A DNA stretch of 41,720 nucleotides from contig JALSQC010000160.1 of assembly GCA_026985625.1 (NCBI GenBank), positions 1-41,720 on the forward strand, written 5' to 3'. How positions within the stretch are numbered: the first letter of the stretch is position 1; every line of letters starts with the position of its first letter. The DNA is from Bacteroidales bacterium. Lineage in GTDB: Bacteria > Bacteroidota > Bacteroidia > Bacteroidales > JAFGXI01. Under the pieces are notes generated by a model. That model had not been told where the DNA came from and did no database searches. It saw only the letters and a list, made by a program, of their open reading frames with translations. The position numbers and the translations under genes were made by a program. Shown piece after piece: positions 1 to 8,177 of the stretch.

Positions 1-1
1 T

Positions 2-385
2 TATTCGGGAAATAAATCTATTTGCATAAAACCTGATAATGAATTTATAGAATTAGTGCCCGACCAAAATATAGATAATACATACAGCCGTTTATTCTTT
101 AATTTAACTTGTAATATATTAAGTAAGGATACAACAAACGGAGTTCCAATAATAGTTTGTCATATTGTCGATAAAAATAATAAAACAATTTTTTGGAATA
201 AAATAGATTTTTTCCATACCGAAAAAATTAAATACAACAAATGGACAAGCATAACCGGTAACTTACAAATTCCTGTTGACAATCCAAGCAAAGGATATGT
301 TTTTAAAGCATATATATGGAATTCAAAAGCTAAATTTTATATCGACGATTTAGATGTTAGTGTAACCGGAAAACCTATACATTAA
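2..385 (+). CDS. C-terminal part of an unidentified protein with a beta-sandwich-like end (5' partial)
   Basis: The reading frame is open from the first bases of the window, so this is the 3' end of a gene that starts upstream. The GTG at 56 is an internal valine codon, not a convincing start. The visible ~127 residues are rich in beta-prone stretches and close with a pattern (KAYIWNSKAKFYIDDLDV) common at the end of carbohydrate-binding-like jelly-roll domains, where an aromatic/Asn strand precedes a terminal 'YIDDL' strand. No catalytic motif is visible and the parent protein cannot be named. The stop overlaps the convergent stop of the PAP2-like gene by four bases. The frame is well supported; the domain reading is a guess from strand pattern only. 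Confidence 0.6.
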   Translation, partial: YSGNKSICIKPDNEFIELVPDQNIDNTYSRLFFNLTCNILSKDTTNGVPIIVCHIVDKNNKTIFWNKIDFFHTEKIKYNKWTSITGNLQIPVDNPSKGYVFKAYIWNSKAKFYIDDLDVSVTGKPIH

Positions 386-987
386 AAAAATATTAAAACT
401 CCCAAGACACTAAAAAATCCTACTAAAAAACCAATACTAACTTGTAATAAATTATGTTTTTCTAAAAACAATCTTGCCGAAGCAACAAGTCCTGCAACTA
501 AAATTGATATTATAAAATAAAACTCAAGATTAACTTTAAAAAATATTGATATTGCAAAAATTAGAGCCGAAATACCTCCAATTCCTATTAAATGTGCACT
601 TATTTTCCATCTTAAAGTAATAATTAAGGTTAACATTACCGACACAAACGAGCTTAGTAAAAATATAATAAATATGTGAGGTATAGGCAACGATTTTAAA
701 AGGTAAAACGTAAAATAATAAAAAACTGCAGTTACAAGAATAGGTAAATGTCGTTCTTCTCGATTATCTAAATAAACCGATGATATTTTTCCAAAAAAAT
801 AAAACAACGGTATTGTTAATACGGGCAACAAAAATGTTCCCGTAAAAACAAAAAAATATAAAAATTTTTGCAAATCTATTGGCTCAAGATTTAAATAAGT
901 TCCCGAGTTAAACAAAATATAAAATCCGGCTAAAGGCATTAGCAAAGGGTGAAAAATTATAGTAATAACTTTAAAAAATATTTTCAT
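382..987 (-). CDS. PAP2-like integral membrane protein
   Basis: A 201-residue, very hydrophobic protein with about six membrane segments. It opens with an N-terminal HPLLMP motif, has a charged NREERHLP loop near residue 75, a KISAHLIGIGG motif near 130 and an ARLFLEKHNLLQVSIGFLVGF stretch near the C-terminus. The last two match the general shape of the PAP2 phosphatase superfamily (SxxH and a later R/H-containing motif), as in membrane proteins commonly found in Bacteroidota. Known PAP2 enzymes hydrolyse lipid phosphates or pyrophosphates; the substrate here is unknown and catalytic completeness is uncertain. It starts five bases after the rpoN stop, so it is probably co-transcribed with rpoN. 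Its stop overlaps that of the convergent gene at the left edge. Confidence 0.7.
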   Translation of the reverse strand: MKIFFKVITIIFHPLLMPLAGFYILFNSGTYLNLEPIDLQKFLYFFVFTGTFLLPVLTIPLFYFFGKISSVYLDNREERHLPILVTAVFYYFTFYLLKSLPIPHIFIIFLLSSFVSVMLTLIITLRWKISAHLIGIGGISALIFAISIFFKVNLEFYFIISILVAGLVASARLFLEKHNLLQVSIGFLVGFFSVLGVLIFF

Positions 988-992
988 TATAA

Positions 993-2453
993 CTATAATT
1001 GTTTACGTAAACGGCCTACCGGTATTTTTAATTGTTCGCGATATTTTGCAACAGTCCGTCGAGCAATGTTGTATCCTTTTTCTTTTAAAATCTGCGATAA
1101 TTTTTCGTCGGTAAAAGGTTTCGATTTATCTTCGTTTTCGATAATTTCGGTTAATATTTTTTTAATTTCTTTGGTAGATATTTCCTCTCCACTTTTGTTA
1201 ACAATTCCCTCCGAAAAAAAATATCTGAGTTTAAACGTTCCAAATTCGGTTTGTATATATTTGCTATTACTAACCCGCGATATTGTAGATATATCAAGTC
1301 CTGTAATTTCGGCAATATCTTTTAATCGCATTGGTTTTAATTTTGTTTCGTCGCCCGACACAAAAAAATCGTATTGATATTTTAAAATTGCCTCTATGGT
1401 TTGCATTAAAGTATTTTCGCGTTGTTTTATGGCATCGATAAAAAATGATGCACTATCTAATTTCTTTTTAATAAAACTCTCGGCAGATTTATCAGATTTG
1501 TTTTTAGTTTTTTTATTAACATACGAGTTATACATTTTTTTATACTCGTTGTTTATTCTAAGTTCCGGAGTGTTTCTGGAGTTTAAACTAACTTTAAGCT
1601 CGCCATAATTATTTTCTAAAACAAAATCGGCAATTACACTTTGATTTATTTTGTTTGCCGAGTTTCCGGTTGAGTTTCCGGGTTTTGGATTAAGTTTTTT
1701 TATAACATCTATAGCATCTTTAAAATCGTCTTTGCTTATATAATCTAAATTTTTTAAAATTTTATCGTAATGTTTTTTTGTAAACTCGGTATAATAATTT
1801 TTTAAAATCTCTATGGCATTAATAATTGCAATGGTTTTATTTTCTTTTCGATAAAGTTGTAACAATAAACACTCTTGCAAATTTCTGGCAAAAACACCTG
1901 CAGGGTCTAATTCCTGTAATTTTTTTATTACGTCGTTTATTTCTTCTTCGGTTGTTTTTATTGCAAGTTTAAATTCTATTTGGTCAACAAGTTTTTCGGT
2001 TTCTACACGCAAATATCCTTCGTCGTCGACTGTTCCTATTAAGAATTTTGCAATTTCTTTTTGTTTATCGGTTAACGATAATAAATGTAGCTGGGATAAT
2101 AAATAATCGTAAAAACTTTGTTCGCCCGAGTAAGGTATATCTTTAGGTTTATCGTCTTTCGAAAAATTATTGGCATGTAAACGATACGATGGTATATCGT
2201 CGTCGCCAACATAATCTTCTAACGAAAATTCGTTATCTTTTTTTTGTTTTTCTTCGGCTGATATTTCCTCGTTACTATCTGCAAATTCTTCGGGTGTTGA
2301 GTCTGTTGCTTTTTCTAAAGCAGGGTTTTCTTCTAATTCTTTTTCTATTTTTTCTTCTAACTCTAATATTGGTAATTCAAGCATTTTTATTACTTGAATT
2401 TGCTGTGGCGATAATTTTGTCGATAATTTTAGTAATTGACTTTGTTTTAGCAT
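993..2453 (-). CDS. rpoN: RNA polymerase sigma-54 factor RpoN
   Basis: Sigma-54 directs RNA polymerase to -24/-12 promoters and needs an AAA+ activator. All three regions are visible: the N-terminal Gln/Leu-rich activator-interacting region (KLSPQQIQVIKMLELPILELEEKIEKEL; shown here only as landmarks KLSPQQIQ and ELEENPALE), an acidic linker around residues 50-85, the core-binding domain, the helix-turn-helix (LKDIAEITGLDISTISRVSNSK, near residue 380), and the terminal RpoN box ARRTVAKYRE. I chose the ATG at 2451-2453 (MLKQSQ...) over the one ten codons upstream, because it gives the family's usual N-terminus and because the upstream ATG lies inside a perfect Bacteroidetes -7 box (2481-2488). 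The PAP2-like gene follows after five bases. Length (486 residues) is normal for the family. Confidence 0.95.
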   Translation of the reverse strand: MLKQSQLLKLSTKLSPQQIQVIKMLELPILELEEKIEKELEENPALEKATDSTPEEFADSNEEISAEEKQKKDNEFSLEDYVGDDDIPSYRLHANNFSKDDKPKDIPYSGEQSFYDYLLSQLHLLSLTDKQKEIAKFLIGTVDDEGYLRVETEKLVDQIEFKLAIKTTEEEINDVIKKLQELDPAGVFARNLQECLLLQLYRKENKTIAIINAIEILKNYYTEFTKKHYDKILKNLDYISKDDFKDAIDVIKKLNPKPGNSTGNSANKINQSVIADFVLENNYGELKVSLNSRNTPELRINNEYKKMYNSYVNKKTKNKSDKSAESFIKKKLDSASFFIDAIKQRENTLMQTIEAILKYQYDFFVSGDETKLKPMRLKDIAEITGLDISTISRVSNSKYIQTEFGTFKLRYFFSEGIVNKSGEEISTKEIKKILTEIIENEDKSKPFTDEKLSQILKEKGYNIARRTVAKYREQLKIPVGRLRKQL

Positions 2454-2480
2454 AGTTTGTAATTTAAACAGATATTTTAA

Positions 2481-2488
2481 CAAAGTTA
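2481..2488 (-). promoter_or_regulatory. -7 promoter element of rpoN
   Basis: On the minus strand this reads TAACTTTG, a perfect match to the Bacteroidetes -7 consensus TAnnTTTG. Transcription would start near 2475, giving a leader of roughly 22 bases before the chosen rpoN start. No clear TTG -33 element sits at the usual 19-21 base spacing, so support rests on the -7 box. Confidence 0.45.
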
Positions 2489-2572
2489 CGTAAAAAAAAT
2501 ATTTTTTTAGATTAAACCTTTAAAAATAATTATAATCATAAGAGTGTATAAACTTTAAAAAAATAAATAATT

Positions 2573-3031
2573 ATGAAAAAGACTAGAATTTTAACATTAA
2601 TCTTAGTATTAATTTTTGCAAGTAACTTATCGTTTTCGCAACGAAACGGCAAAATGCCTCCTGCTCAAAAAAGACAACACGGAATAGAAAATAGAATTCC
2701 TAATTTAAGTGATCAGCAAAAAGAGCAAATTAAAAGTTTGCGACTATCTTTTATGTCGGATGTTTTACCGTTAAAAAATCAACTTAAAGAAAAACAAGCT
2801 CATTTAAATACTTTGCAAACAGCAGAAAAAGCAGATTTAAATCAGATAAATAAAACTATTGAGGAGATAGGTAATTTAAAAATTAATATTGCTAAACGCA
2901 AAGCTTTATTTCGCCAAAATGTTCGTAAAAATTTAGATGACGAACAACGTATTTATTTTGATACTCATTTTTCTAAACGCGAAAAAATGATGCATAATAA
3001 AATGAAAGGAAATTGCAAACAAATGGATTAA
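2573..3031 (+). CDS. Spy/CpxP-like periplasmic protein
   Basis: A 152-residue exported protein. Residues 1-22 form a clear Sec signal peptide (MKKTRILTLILVLIF..., cleavage after SFS). The mature part is basic, almost entirely helical, and begins with a Met/Pro/Gln/His-rich stretch followed by LSDQQKEQIKSLR, the type of LTxxQ motif seen in Spy/CpxP/CnrX-type periplasmic proteins, and a long heptad-like helix. Known relatives are stress chaperones or metal sensors in the periplasm. The C-terminus carries His/Met/Cys (HNKMKGNCKQMD) that could bind metal, but this is not demonstrated. The gene is single, divergent from rpoN, and followed by a strong terminator. Family assignment rests on fold pattern and the single motif. 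Confidence 0.7.
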   Translation: MKKTRILTLILVLIFASNLSFSQRNGKMPPAQKRQHGIENRIPNLSDQQKEQIKSLRLSFMSDVLPLKNQLKEKQAHLNTLQTAEKADLNQINKTIEEIGNLKINIAKRKALFRQNVRKNLDDEQRIYFDTHFSKREKMMHNKMKGNCKQMD

Positions 3032-3047
3032 CAAAATTGGTTTAAAT

Positions 3048-3081
3048 AAAAAATCCGTTAAAATTTTTAACGGATTTTTTT
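3048..3081 (+). terminator. Bidirectional rho-independent terminator
   Basis: A long perfect stem (AATCCGTTAAA at 3052-3062 with TTTAACGGATT at 3066-3076, extended by A-T pairs) with a three-base loop is flanked by A-runs on the left and T-runs on the right. It therefore ends in a U-tract on both strands, suiting both the Spy-like gene (plus strand) and the convergent acpP-fabF-rnc transcript (rnc ends at 3105). Confidence 0.85.
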
Positions 3082-3104
3082 ATATCTACACTTGGTCTTA
3101 AATA

Positions 3105-3809
3105 TTATAAATTTAATTTTTCTATTATATTTTTAGCTGCATTTTTTTCGGATATTTTTTTTGAATTTCCTAAGCCTTTTCCAATTTCTTTATTATCTAT
3201 AATTATGCTTGTAATATACGAATGTCCTTGCATATCTTCTTCGTTTTGTTTTGTTTCAAAAACTAAATTTAGTTTGTTTTTTTGTGCATAATTAATTAAA
3301 CGGCTTTTATAGTTATCATCAACTTTTATAAGTTCGTTAATATCAAAATATTCCCGTATAACTTTATTAATTAAAATTCGTTTTGTTTTTTTATATCCTT
3401 TATCAAGATATATTGCTCCCACAAAAGCTTCTAATGTGTTTCCAAAAACATCTTTCGGGGAGTTTGTTTTGTTAATAAACTGTTCAAAGCCAAGGTCTTG
3501 TGCTAATTTATTTAACGATTCTCGTTTTACTATTCGCGAGCGCATTTGCGTTAAAAAGCCTTCGTTTTCTTTTGGAAATAATTGATAAAGGTAATCGGCA
3601 ACAATTGCTCCAAGAACAGCGTCTCCAAGGTATTCTAATCGCTCGTTGCTTAACTCTGCTCCATCAACAACAATATGTGATTTTTTTTGTGTAAATGCCA
3701 ATTTGTAATAAGAAATATTATTAGGATACTCTCCAATAATATTTTTTATCGAACAACAAATATTATTTTTTTTTAATAAGGATAATTTGCAATTAAAAAA
3801 ACTAAACAA
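3105..3809 (-). CDS. rnc: Ribonuclease III
   Basis: Cleaves double-stranded RNA, including rRNA precursors. The RNase III signature ERLEYLGDAVLGAIVADYLY lies near residues 57-76, and the second acidic site is in KDVFGNTLEAFVGAIYLDKG near 118-137, so the catalytic Glu and Asp positions appear intact. A double-stranded-RNA-binding domain occupies the last ~70 residues (KSRLINYAQKN ... KISEKNAAKNIIEKL). The 234-residue length and the N-terminal extension before the signature are normal for Bacteroidota. It begins two bases after the fabF stop and closes the conserved acpP-fabF-rnc operon, which runs into the bidirectional terminator. Confidence 0.96.
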   Translation of the reverse strand: MFSFFNCKLSLLKKNNICCSIKNIIGEYPNNISYYKLAFTQKKSHIVVDGAELSNERLEYLGDAVLGAIVADYLYQLFPKENEGFLTQMRSRIVKRESLNKLAQDLGFEQFINKTNSPKDVFGNTLEAFVGAIYLDKGYKKTKRILINKVIREYFDINELIKVDDNYKSRLINYAQKNKLNLVFETKQNEEDMQGHSYITSIIIDNKEIGKGLGNSKKISEKNAAKNIIEKLNL

Positions 3810-3811
3810 AG

Positions 3812-5056
3812 TTATAATTTTTTGAAAATCAACGAAGCATTATGCCCTCCAAATCCAAAAGTATTTGATATTGCAACTTTAACTTCTCTTTCTTGGTATT
3901 TATTTACCGTAAGATTTAATTTTTGGTCAATTCTTTCGTCGGGAGTTTTAAAATTTATTGTTGGAGGAATAATATTGTGATTTATTGCTTTAATTGATGC
4001 AATAGATTCTACTGCTCCTGCAGCACCTAACAGATGTCCTGTCATTGACTTTGTAGAACTTATATTTAATTTATAAGCATGTTCTCCAAAAACATTATTT
4101 ATTGCTTTTGTTTCCGATATATCGCCTAAAGGTGTAGATGTTCCGTGAACGTTTATATAATCAACATCTGTTGGTTTTAAGTTTGCATCTTCTAAAGCAA
4201 ATTTCATAACGTTAGATGCTCCTATACCTTCGGGGTGTGGAGCTGTTAAGTGATGTGCATCGGCTGTCATTCCAATACCAACTATTTCGGCATATATTTT
4301 TGCTCCTCTGGCTTTTGCGTGTTCGTATTCTTCGAGAATAAGAGCTCCTCCGCCTTCTCCCATAACAAAGCCGTCGCGGGTAGCATCAAACGGACGAGAT
4401 GCTGTTTTATAATCGTCGTTACGAACCGATATAGCATGCATAGAGTTAAAACCTCCCATACCTGCTTCGTTTATTGCAGCCTCGGAACCTCCCGTAATAA
4501 AAATTTTTGCTTTTCCCAGTCGTATAAACTCAAAAGCATTTGCAATTGCATGCGAAGAAGAAGCACAGGCAGAAACCGTGCTGTAATTTGGACCCCTAAA
4601 ACCATATTTTATAGAAATATGTCCGGCTGCAATATCAGATATCATCTTAGGTATAAAGAATGGACTAAATCGCGGAGTATAATCGTTTGTAACATAATTT
4701 TTTACTTCTTGTAAAAAAGTGTCTAAACCTCCTATTCCGGAACCCCAAATTACGCCTGCGTAATTTTTGTCGATTTTATCTAAGTCCAATTTAGAATCTT
4801 CAACAGCCTGTTTTGCTGCAATTAAAGCAAATTGAGCATATCTGTCGAGTTTACGAGCCTCTTTTCTGTCAAAATAGTTTAAGGGGTTAAAATTCTTTAC
4901 TTCGCAAGCAAATTTTGTTTTAAATTTAGTTGCATCAAAGTTAGTAATTAACTCGCTTCCGCTTACACCTTTTACAAGGTTATCCCAATACTCATCAACA
5001 TTAGCACCTAAAGGTGTTATTGCTCCTAATCCTGTAACTACTACTCTTTTAAACAT
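3812..5056 (-). CDS. fabF: 3-oxoacyl-[acyl-carrier-protein] synthase II
   Basis: Condenses malonyl-ACP with acyl-ACP in fatty-acid elongation. The 414-residue protein starts at MFKRVVVTGLGAITPLG, the standard N-terminus. The catalytic triad of the Cys-His-His class is visible: the nucleophile in STVSACASSSHAIANA (near residue 163), the first His in VHGTSTPLGD, and the second in TGHLLGAAGAVE; FGFGGHN near the end is also conserved. It lies downstream of acpP, whose product is its substrate carrier, and directly upstream of rnc. No oddities were seen. Confidence 0.97.
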   Translation of the reverse strand: MFKRVVVTGLGAITPLGANVDEYWDNLVKGVSGSELITNFDATKFKTKFACEVKNFNPLNYFDRKEARKLDRYAQFALIAAKQAVEDSKLDLDKIDKNYAGVIWGSGIGGLDTFLQEVKNYVTNDYTPRFSPFFIPKMISDIAAGHISIKYGFRGPNYSTVSACASSSHAIANAFEFIRLGKAKIFITGGSEAAINEAGMGGFNSMHAISVRNDDYKTASRPFDATRDGFVMGEGGGALILEEYEHAKARGAKIYAEIVGIGMTADAHHLTAPHPEGIGASNVMKFALEDANLKPTDVDYINVHGTSTPLGDISETKAINNVFGEHAYKLNISSTKSMTGHLLGAAGAVESIASIKAINHNIIPPTINFKTPDERIDQKLNLTVNKYQEREVKVAISNTFGFGGHNASLIFKKL

Positions 5057-5091
5057 AATATTATAAAATGTAACTAAATTTAAAACTTTAT

Positions 5092-5328
5092 TTATGCAAC
5101 GTTATTTTCAATGTATGATATAGCGTCGCTAACTGTTGATATTTCTTCTGCTTTATCATCAGGAATTGCAATGTTAAATTCTTTTTCGAATTCCATAATT
5201 AACTCAACAGTGTCTAATGAGTCTGCTCCTAAATCGTTTGTGAAACTAGCTTCGTTTGTTACTTCGTTTTCGTCAACACCTAATTTATCAACGATTATTG
5301 CTTTTACTCTAGAACTAATGTCTGACAT
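5092..5328 (-). CDS. acpP: Acyl carrier protein
   Basis: A 78-residue acidic helical protein that carries growing acyl chains on a phosphopantetheine arm. The attachment site is the Ser in GADSLDTVELIM, the canonical DSL motif, near residue 37. N-terminal MSDISSRVKAIIVDKLGV matches the family. It is the first gene of the acpP-fabF-rnc operon, preceded by a well-formed Bacteroidetes promoter, and is divergent from purN. Length and composition are typical. Confidence 0.97.
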   Translation of the reverse strand: MSDISSRVKAIIVDKLGVDENEVTNEASFTNDLGADSLDTVELIMEFEKEFNIAIPDDKAEEISTVSDAISYIENNVA

Positions 5329-5365
5329 AATTTTATTATTTTAGTTAAACTTAAATTTTATTGTG

Positions 5366-5396
5366 CAAAGTAATAAATTTACTAATAATAAATCAA
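5366..5396 (-). promoter_or_regulatory. Promoter of the acpP-fabF-rnc operon
   Basis: On the minus strand a TTG at 5396-5394 is separated by exactly 20 bases from TTACTTTG at 5373-5366. This fits the Bacteroidetes layout (TTG, 19-21 bases, TAnnTTTG) with one mismatch in the -7 box. The leader to the acpP ATG would be about 30 bases. Confidence 0.6.
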
Positions 5397-5496
5397 AATT
5401 TTTTACTAATTTATTTATAAAAATTTTATTTTTTTACTTTTTAAGTATCTTTACAGTATAAAATTTTAAACACAATCGATTTGTAACAATTAAAAT

Positions 5497-6069
5497 ATGA
5501 CAAATATTGCTATTTTTGCTTCTGGTTCGGGAACTAATGCCGAGAATATTATTAATTATTTTAAAAATGATAATAATATTAATGTTTCTTTAATTTTATC
5601 TAATAATAAAGATGCATTTGTAATAGAACGTGCTAAAAAGTTTAATATTCCTTTTTATATTTTTTCTAAAAATAATTTAAAGTCTAATAATGTTTTGGAC
5701 AAATTATCGGAGTATAATATTAATTTTATTGTTCTTGCAGGTTTTTTGTTATTAATACCGGAAAATATAGTATCAAAATTTAATAATAGAATTGTAAATA
5801 TACACCCGGCATTGCTTCCTAATTATGGGGGTAAAGGAATGTTTGGAATGAACGTCCATAATGCTGTTATTAAAAATGGAGAAAAAGAATCGGGTATTAC
5901 TATACATTTTGTAAATAACAATTATGATGATGGTGATATTATTTTTCAAAAAAAATGTAAAATTTCTATTGATGATACTCCCGACGATTTAGCTCAAAAG
6001 ATTCATCAATTAGAATATAAATATTTTCCGGTTGTAATTAAAGAAACTATAAAAAAAATAAATTTATAA
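5497..6069 (+). CDS. purN: Phosphoribosylglycinamide formyltransferase PurN
   Basis: Transfers a formyl group from 10-formyl-THF to GAR in purine synthesis. The 190-residue protein has the phosphate-binding GSGTNAENIINYF near residue 10, the catalytic Asn/His in NIHPALLPNYGGKGMFG near residues 100-116, and the later Asp-containing segment HFVNNNYDDGDIIFQKK, where the third catalytic residue lies. The gene is divergent from acpP, an arrangement frequent in Bacteroidota. A weak -7-like TATCTTTA lies at 5446-5453. Its 3' end overlaps the convergent HIT gene by six bases. Confidence 0.96.
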   Translation: MTNIAIFASGSGTNAENIINYFKNDNNINVSLILSNNKDAFVIERAKKFNIPFYIFSKNNLKSNNVLDKLSEYNINFIVLAGFLLLIPENIVSKFNNRIVNIHPALLPNYGGKGMFGMNVHNAVIKNGEKESGITIHFVNNNYDDGDIIFQKKCKISIDDTPDDLAQKIHQLEYKYFPVVIKETIKKINL

Positions 6070-6462
6070 TTTAACTTGTTTACTTATTTTTTCGGCAATT
6101 TCTTTAAATTCTTGGGTAGTTAGTTTTAATTTTGGGCTTAATATGCTCATTTCTTTTACGTTATTAAAAGGTATTAAGTGTATATGTGCATGAGGAACTT
6201 CGTCGCCAATAACTAAAACTCCGACTCTGTTGCATGGTATTTCTTGTTTTATTGCTTTTGCAACTTTTTTTGCAAATATCATCATATCCGATAATAAGTC
6301 GTCGTTTATATCAAAAATATAATCTATTTCGGTTTTAGGAACAACCAAAGTATGTCCTTTTGCCAGAGGATTTATGTCGAGAAAAGCATAAAAATTATTG
6401 TCTTCGGCTATTTTATACGATGGTATTTCTTTGTTAATTATTTTTGTAAATATAGAGCTCAT
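6064..6462 (-). CDS. HIT family protein (histidine triad hydrolase)
   Basis: A 132-residue member of the Hint branch of the HIT superfamily, which hydrolyses nucleoside phosphoramidates or related dinucleotides. It opens with SIFTKIINKEIPSYKIAED, typical of the branch, and ends with the histidine triad VPHAHIHLIPFN near residues 91-102, with all histidines present. It lies nine bases after greA on the same strand, the greA-HIT pairing often seen in Bacteroidota. Its stop overlaps the purN stop region by six bases. The exact physiological substrate cannot be read from sequence. Confidence 0.93.
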   Translation of the reverse strand: MSSIFTKIINKEIPSYKIAEDNNFYAFLDINPLAKGHTLVVPKTEIDYIFDINDDLLSDMMIFAKKVAKAIKQEIPCNRVGVLVIGDEVPHAHIHLIPFNNVKEMSILSPKLKLTTQEFKEIAEKISKQVKL

Positions 6463-6471
6463 AATTTTTTA

Positions 6472-6945
6472 TTATAATGATATTTCTAATATTTCAAATT
6501 TTATTATTCCCGAAGGAACTTTAACTTCTACTTTTTCGCCAACTTTTTTGCCAAGTAAACCTTTTGCTATTGGTGTGCTTATTGATAGTTTTTTTTGTTT
6601 TAAGTCGGCTTCAGATTCCGAAACAATTTGATATTCCATTACGGAGTTATTGTTTAAATTTTTTAATTTAACTTTGTTAAAAATCTGAACTTTTGATGTA
6701 TCTAATTTTGACTCGTCAATTAATCTTGAATTTATAATTGTTTCTTTAAGTTTAGATATTCTCATTTCTAACATACCTTGAGCTTCTTTTGCTGCATCGT
6801 ATTCGGCATTTTCGCTTAAATCGCCTTTATCTCTTGCTTCTGCAATTTGTCTTGATATAGATGGTCTTTCGACGTTTTCTAAATATTCTAATTCTTTTTT
6901 TAATTTATTTAATCCTTCTTCTGTTATATATGAATATTTTGCCAT
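6472..6945 (-). CDS. greA: Transcription elongation factor GreA
   Basis: Rescues backtracked RNA polymerase by stimulating transcript cleavage. The 157-residue protein has the N-terminal coiled coil with the conserved start YITEEGLNKLKKELEYLE, the acidic tip motif GDLSENAEYDAAKEAQ near residues 41-56 (holding the Asp/Glu that coordinate Mg at the polymerase active site), and a C-terminal FKBP-like domain ending in SGIIKFEILEISL, with SPIAKGLLGKKVGE-like conserved residues. A perfect -7 box lies at 7012-7019, and the HIT gene follows after nine bases. Confidence 0.97.
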   Translation of the reverse strand: MAKYSYITEEGLNKLKKELEYLENVERPSISRQIAEARDKGDLSENAEYDAAKEAQGMLEMRISKLKETIINSRLIDESKLDTSKVQIFNKVKLKNLNNNSVMEYQIVSESEADLKQKKLSISTPIAKGLLGKKVGEKVEVKVPSGIIKFEILEISL

Positions 6946-6977
6946 AGCTAATTATTTTTTAGTTATTTTATAAAAAT

Positions 6978-7005
6978 AAAAGAATCTCAAAAAAGAGACT
7001 CTTTT
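6978..7005 (-). terminator. Hairpin ending the T9SS/TonB module
   Basis: AAAAGAATCTC (6978-6988) and GAGACTCTTTT (6995-7005) form an 11-base stem with one mismatch that becomes a G-U pair in minus-strand RNA, with a six-base loop. It is followed on the minus strand by a T-rich tract (TATTTTTAT). It sits 25 bases after the PorV/PorQ-like stop and before greA, so it most likely ends the 16.0-7.0 kb transcript. Confidence 0.65.
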
Positions 7006-7011
7006 AAAATG

Positions 7012-7019
7012 CAAATATA
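7012..7019 (-). promoter_or_regulatory. Candidate -7 element of greA
   Basis: The minus strand reads TATATTTG, a perfect TAnnTTTG match, about 67 bases before the greA start. No good TTG lies at -33. Transcription would begin near 7005, at the base of the 6978-7005 hairpin, so the hairpin could alternatively be part of the greA leader. Confidence 0.35.
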
Positions 7020-7029
7020 TAAAAATTTT

Positions 7030-8139
7030 TTATAATGTTACACGAACTCCTATACTATGCACTCCCGAAAAGTTCATTGTTGCTCTATATGAATAATCTA
7101 ACGAGAATATAGAACCGTTTTCTTTATTTAAGGGTATAAGAATAGAGAATCCTCCTGTAGGTCCTGTATATGCTGTTGCTCTTGTATTATCGAAAATGCC
7201 GGCTTCGTATATATATCCGCCTCTAAGCTGAAACATTTTTTTAAAACTGTATTCTATACCAAAATGTATTTGATCTTTTGTAAACGAGTTTGATGTAAAA
7301 TTACCTGCAATAGTTATTATTTGATCGTTAATAACTTTTTTTGTTGTTGTATCAACTTTTTGATTTATATAAATATCGTAAGCTACACCTATTTTAATAA
7401 GCGATGGTAATTCGTAATCGGCAGAGCGTTGTTCTACGGTCATATTTGTTCCTGCAGGAACGTATCCTCTAAACGAAAGGCCGTCTCCTTTGTATCTCAT
7501 TGTAGGACCAACATTTTTCATCGACATACCAAATTTAAGGTTTTCGTGATTTCGTTTGCCTGCTTTATTTTTTCCTAAACCTGTTACGTATTGTATGCCT
7601 GCGTCTAATGCTATTCCGCTACTTGATAAATCTGATATACCTTCGTTTAAGATTTTTAAATCCAATCCTCCATAAATACTATTTGAGAAGGCTTTTGCAT
7701 ATGCTAAAGTAATATTTGTGTATGTAGGGTGAAATGTTCCTAATCCTCCATCGGGTAAATCTACGGTTGTAATATCTATGTTACCAAAGTCCATAGACAT
7801 AAAAGCTAATGACATTACTCCTGTTTCTCCTACTTTTTGCGAAAGACCAAACGAATAAATATTTATTCCTGAACCTGCAAGCCACGATGAACTTGAAAAA
7901 ATTAATTCGGTTTTTTTTGTAAAAGCAGTTCCTGCAACATTTAACGATAAAGCCTCTATACCGTGAATAGATGCTGAGTTTGCTTGTCCAAAACCGGTTG
8001 TCCTAACCCATGGATTTATGAGTAGTTGTCCTCCACCTGCTTGCCCAACTCTTTGGTCGTTTCCTGCAAATGAAATTGCTGATATGCCTAAAAACAGTAC
8101 TATCGAAGTAAATATTTTTTTTATTGTTTCTTTTTTCAT
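7030..8139 (-). CDS. PorV/PorQ-family outer-membrane protein
   Basis: A 369-residue protein with a Sec signal peptide (cleavage near AISFA, residue 25) followed by a predicted long beta-barrel. Opening landmarks QAGGGQLLINPWVRTTGFG and ALSLNVAGTAF are of the type seen in the PorV/PorQ family (FadL-like barrels). PorV helps release T9SS cargo at the outer membrane, and PorQ acts with PorZ in cargo anchoring. The last residue region ends in a strand (SIGVRVTL), as usual for barrels. It is the last gene of a three-gene run after a T9SS-tagged protein and a TonB-dependent receptor, so I infer a paralogue dedicated to that cargo rather than the core PorV. Which family member it is remains open. 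Confidence 0.8.
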   Translation of the reverse strand: MKKETIKKIFTSIVLFLGISAISFAGNDQRVGQAGGGQLLINPWVRTTGFGQANSASIHGIEALSLNVAGTAFTKKTELIFSSSSWLAGSGINIYSFGLSQKVGETGVMSLAFMSMDFGNIDITTVDLPDGGLGTFHPTYTNITLAYAKAFSNSIYGGLDLKILNEGISDLSSSGIALDAGIQYVTGLGKNKAGKRNHENLKFGMSMKNVGPTMRYKGDGLSFRGYVPAGTNMTVEQRSADYELPSLIKIGVAYDIYINQKVDTTTKKVINDQIITIAGNFTSNSFTKDQIHFGIEYSFKKMFQLRGGYIYEAGIFDNTRATAYTGPTGGFSILIPLNKENGSIFSLDYSYRATMNFSGVHSIGVRVTL

Positions 8140-8177
8140 ATTTATAAATTTTTATTATAAAAATATCAAGTTTATTT

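Noticed and set aside
56..385. A complete 109-residue gene starting at GTG 56
   Set aside because: The frame is open to the left edge of the window, so the start is upstream and the gene is partial.
949..1377. Plus-strand reading frame of 142 codons
   Set aside because: Antisense to rpoN and the PAP2-like gene; no family features and no promoter.
4250..4714. Plus-strand Cys-rich 154-codon reading frame
   Set aside because: Antisense to fabF; high Cys and aromatic content is an artefact of reading the reverse of conserved codons.
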